Origin: Epiperipatus broadwayi
Taxonomy: Eukaryota > Onychophora > Udeonychophora > Euonychophora > Peripatidae
Length of the DNA: 64,000 bases
NCBI GenBank assembly: GCA_028023455.1
Contig: JAQFVV010012442.1
Span: 828,501 to 892,500, forward strand
Direction of reading: 5' to 3'
The position numbers and the translations under genes are program-made. Numbering within the stretch: the stretch's first letter is position 1; each line of letters starts with the position of its first letter. The notes beneath the pieces are model-generated. The model did not search any database, was not told the origin of the DNA, and worked only from the letters and a program-made list of their open reading frames with translations. Of this stretch, positions 63,468 through 64,000 are shown in pieces.

Positions 63468-64000
63468 ATTATAACGATCCAAACGAAGTGGTAGATCGCA
63501 TCGCACCGCACCGCACTACCAAAGGGCGCCATCTAGGCATTTGAGCCTAGAAAATTTATAAAGTAGCAATACGTGTTAGATTCCACTTTATTTACATATT
63601 TAGATCGTTAGCCCATTGTCACTAGCCCAGTGAGACGCTGAGATAAAATCTATAAATTTAGATATACATATAAAAAATAATAAAAGCCACTGCCAGAAAT
63701 TAACACATAAAAATATTTATTTACGCATATATAAAATAATACTAAACCCGAGGAAGAAGTTTAACATTTAGGTTTTATATCCTTATTATGCTTTAATTTT
63801 ACATTTATATAAATTTCAATGATTTTAATTTTGTTTTATTTAGATTGTCAAGTATGAATAGACTAGTGGATCCATTTGAAAAGAAAACATTCTATCCCTA
63901 TTTAACCCTAGCTAAAGTTCCAATCAAACTCATCAATCCATCCGATACATTTATGTATTCAATGTAGCATGAAAATACAACAGCACAAAGATACTATATT
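63468..64000 (-). mobile_element. Inverted copy of the 23.5-25.5 kb LTR-like repeat (cut by window end)
   Basis: Reverse complement of about 25000-25545: 'ggcgccatctaggcatttgagcctagaaaa', 'agattccactttattta' and 'gccactgccagaaattaacac' match in order. It starts TATAACGATCC next to (AT)n and runs off the window edge, so the promoter half is outside. Confidence 0.85.

Overview
The window is strongly AT-rich, eukaryotic, repeat-dominated DNA with long (AT)n, (ATT)n, (CA)n and (GA)n arrays. I find no intact host gene, no rRNA or functional tRNA gene, no CRISPR and no prokaryotic operon structure. Its mobile elements are a Ty3/gypsy LTR retrotransposon, a second LTR element with 2.4-kb LTRs, at least four Penelope-like element (PLE) families with GIY-YIG-type endonuclease remnants and hammerhead-ribozyme-like ends, an RTE-clade LINE, a TA-target DNA transposon and several foldback repeats. 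This mix fits an invertebrate animal. I cannot name the taxon from sequence alone. The density of nested, broken elements in both orientations suggests gene-poor intergenic DNA.

Layout. 0.5-6.7 kb: a minus-strand gypsy element with two ~1.3-kb LTRs, decayed protease/RT/RNase H/integrase and no gag. 6.7-9.0 kb: a possible plus-strand LTR-element remnant (promoter-like motif, polypurine tract). 9.3-9.8 kb: an insertion flanked by a perfect 52-bp direct repeat. 9.8-12.5 kb: mostly unassigned, with a (ATT)n array. 12.57-21.12 kb: a large minus-strand LTR retrotransposon with nearly identical 2,426-bp LTRs, a tRNA-type primer-binding site and, in place of pol, a broken repeat protein with 15-residue and 30-residue units. 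21.2-23.5 kb: PLE families C and A, the latter as an inverted pair. 23.5-25.5 kb: a dispersed LTR-like repeat with a TATA promoter; another copy lies inverted at 63.5-64.0 kb. 25.6-28.7 kb: PLE family B as an inverted pair.

28.7-32.8 kb: foldback repeats. 33-39 kb: short tRNA-like repeats, microsatellites and hammerhead-like PLE ends. 39.2-40.3 kb: PLE family C inverted pair. 40.3-44.3 kb: mostly unassigned. 44.5-46.1 kb: the most complete PLE-A copy (RT plus GIY-YIG). 47.7-48.9 kb: PLE family D as a near-perfect palindrome, followed by a second palindrome. 49.4-55.8 kb: repeat family G, tandem repeats and an 853-bp DNA transposon with a visible empty site elsewhere in the window. 56.3-60.8 kb: an RTE element split by a 1.6-kb insertion. 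62.7 kb: a small palindrome of PLE-A ends.

The strongest observations are (1) the long-LTR element whose only coding region is a lysine-rich protein of 30-residue repeats, (2) the recurrence of head-to-head inverted PLE pairs in four families, and (3) hammerhead-like cores at PLE ends in several stages of decay. All identities rest on reading motifs by eye; no search was run and boundaries marked approximate are by eye.
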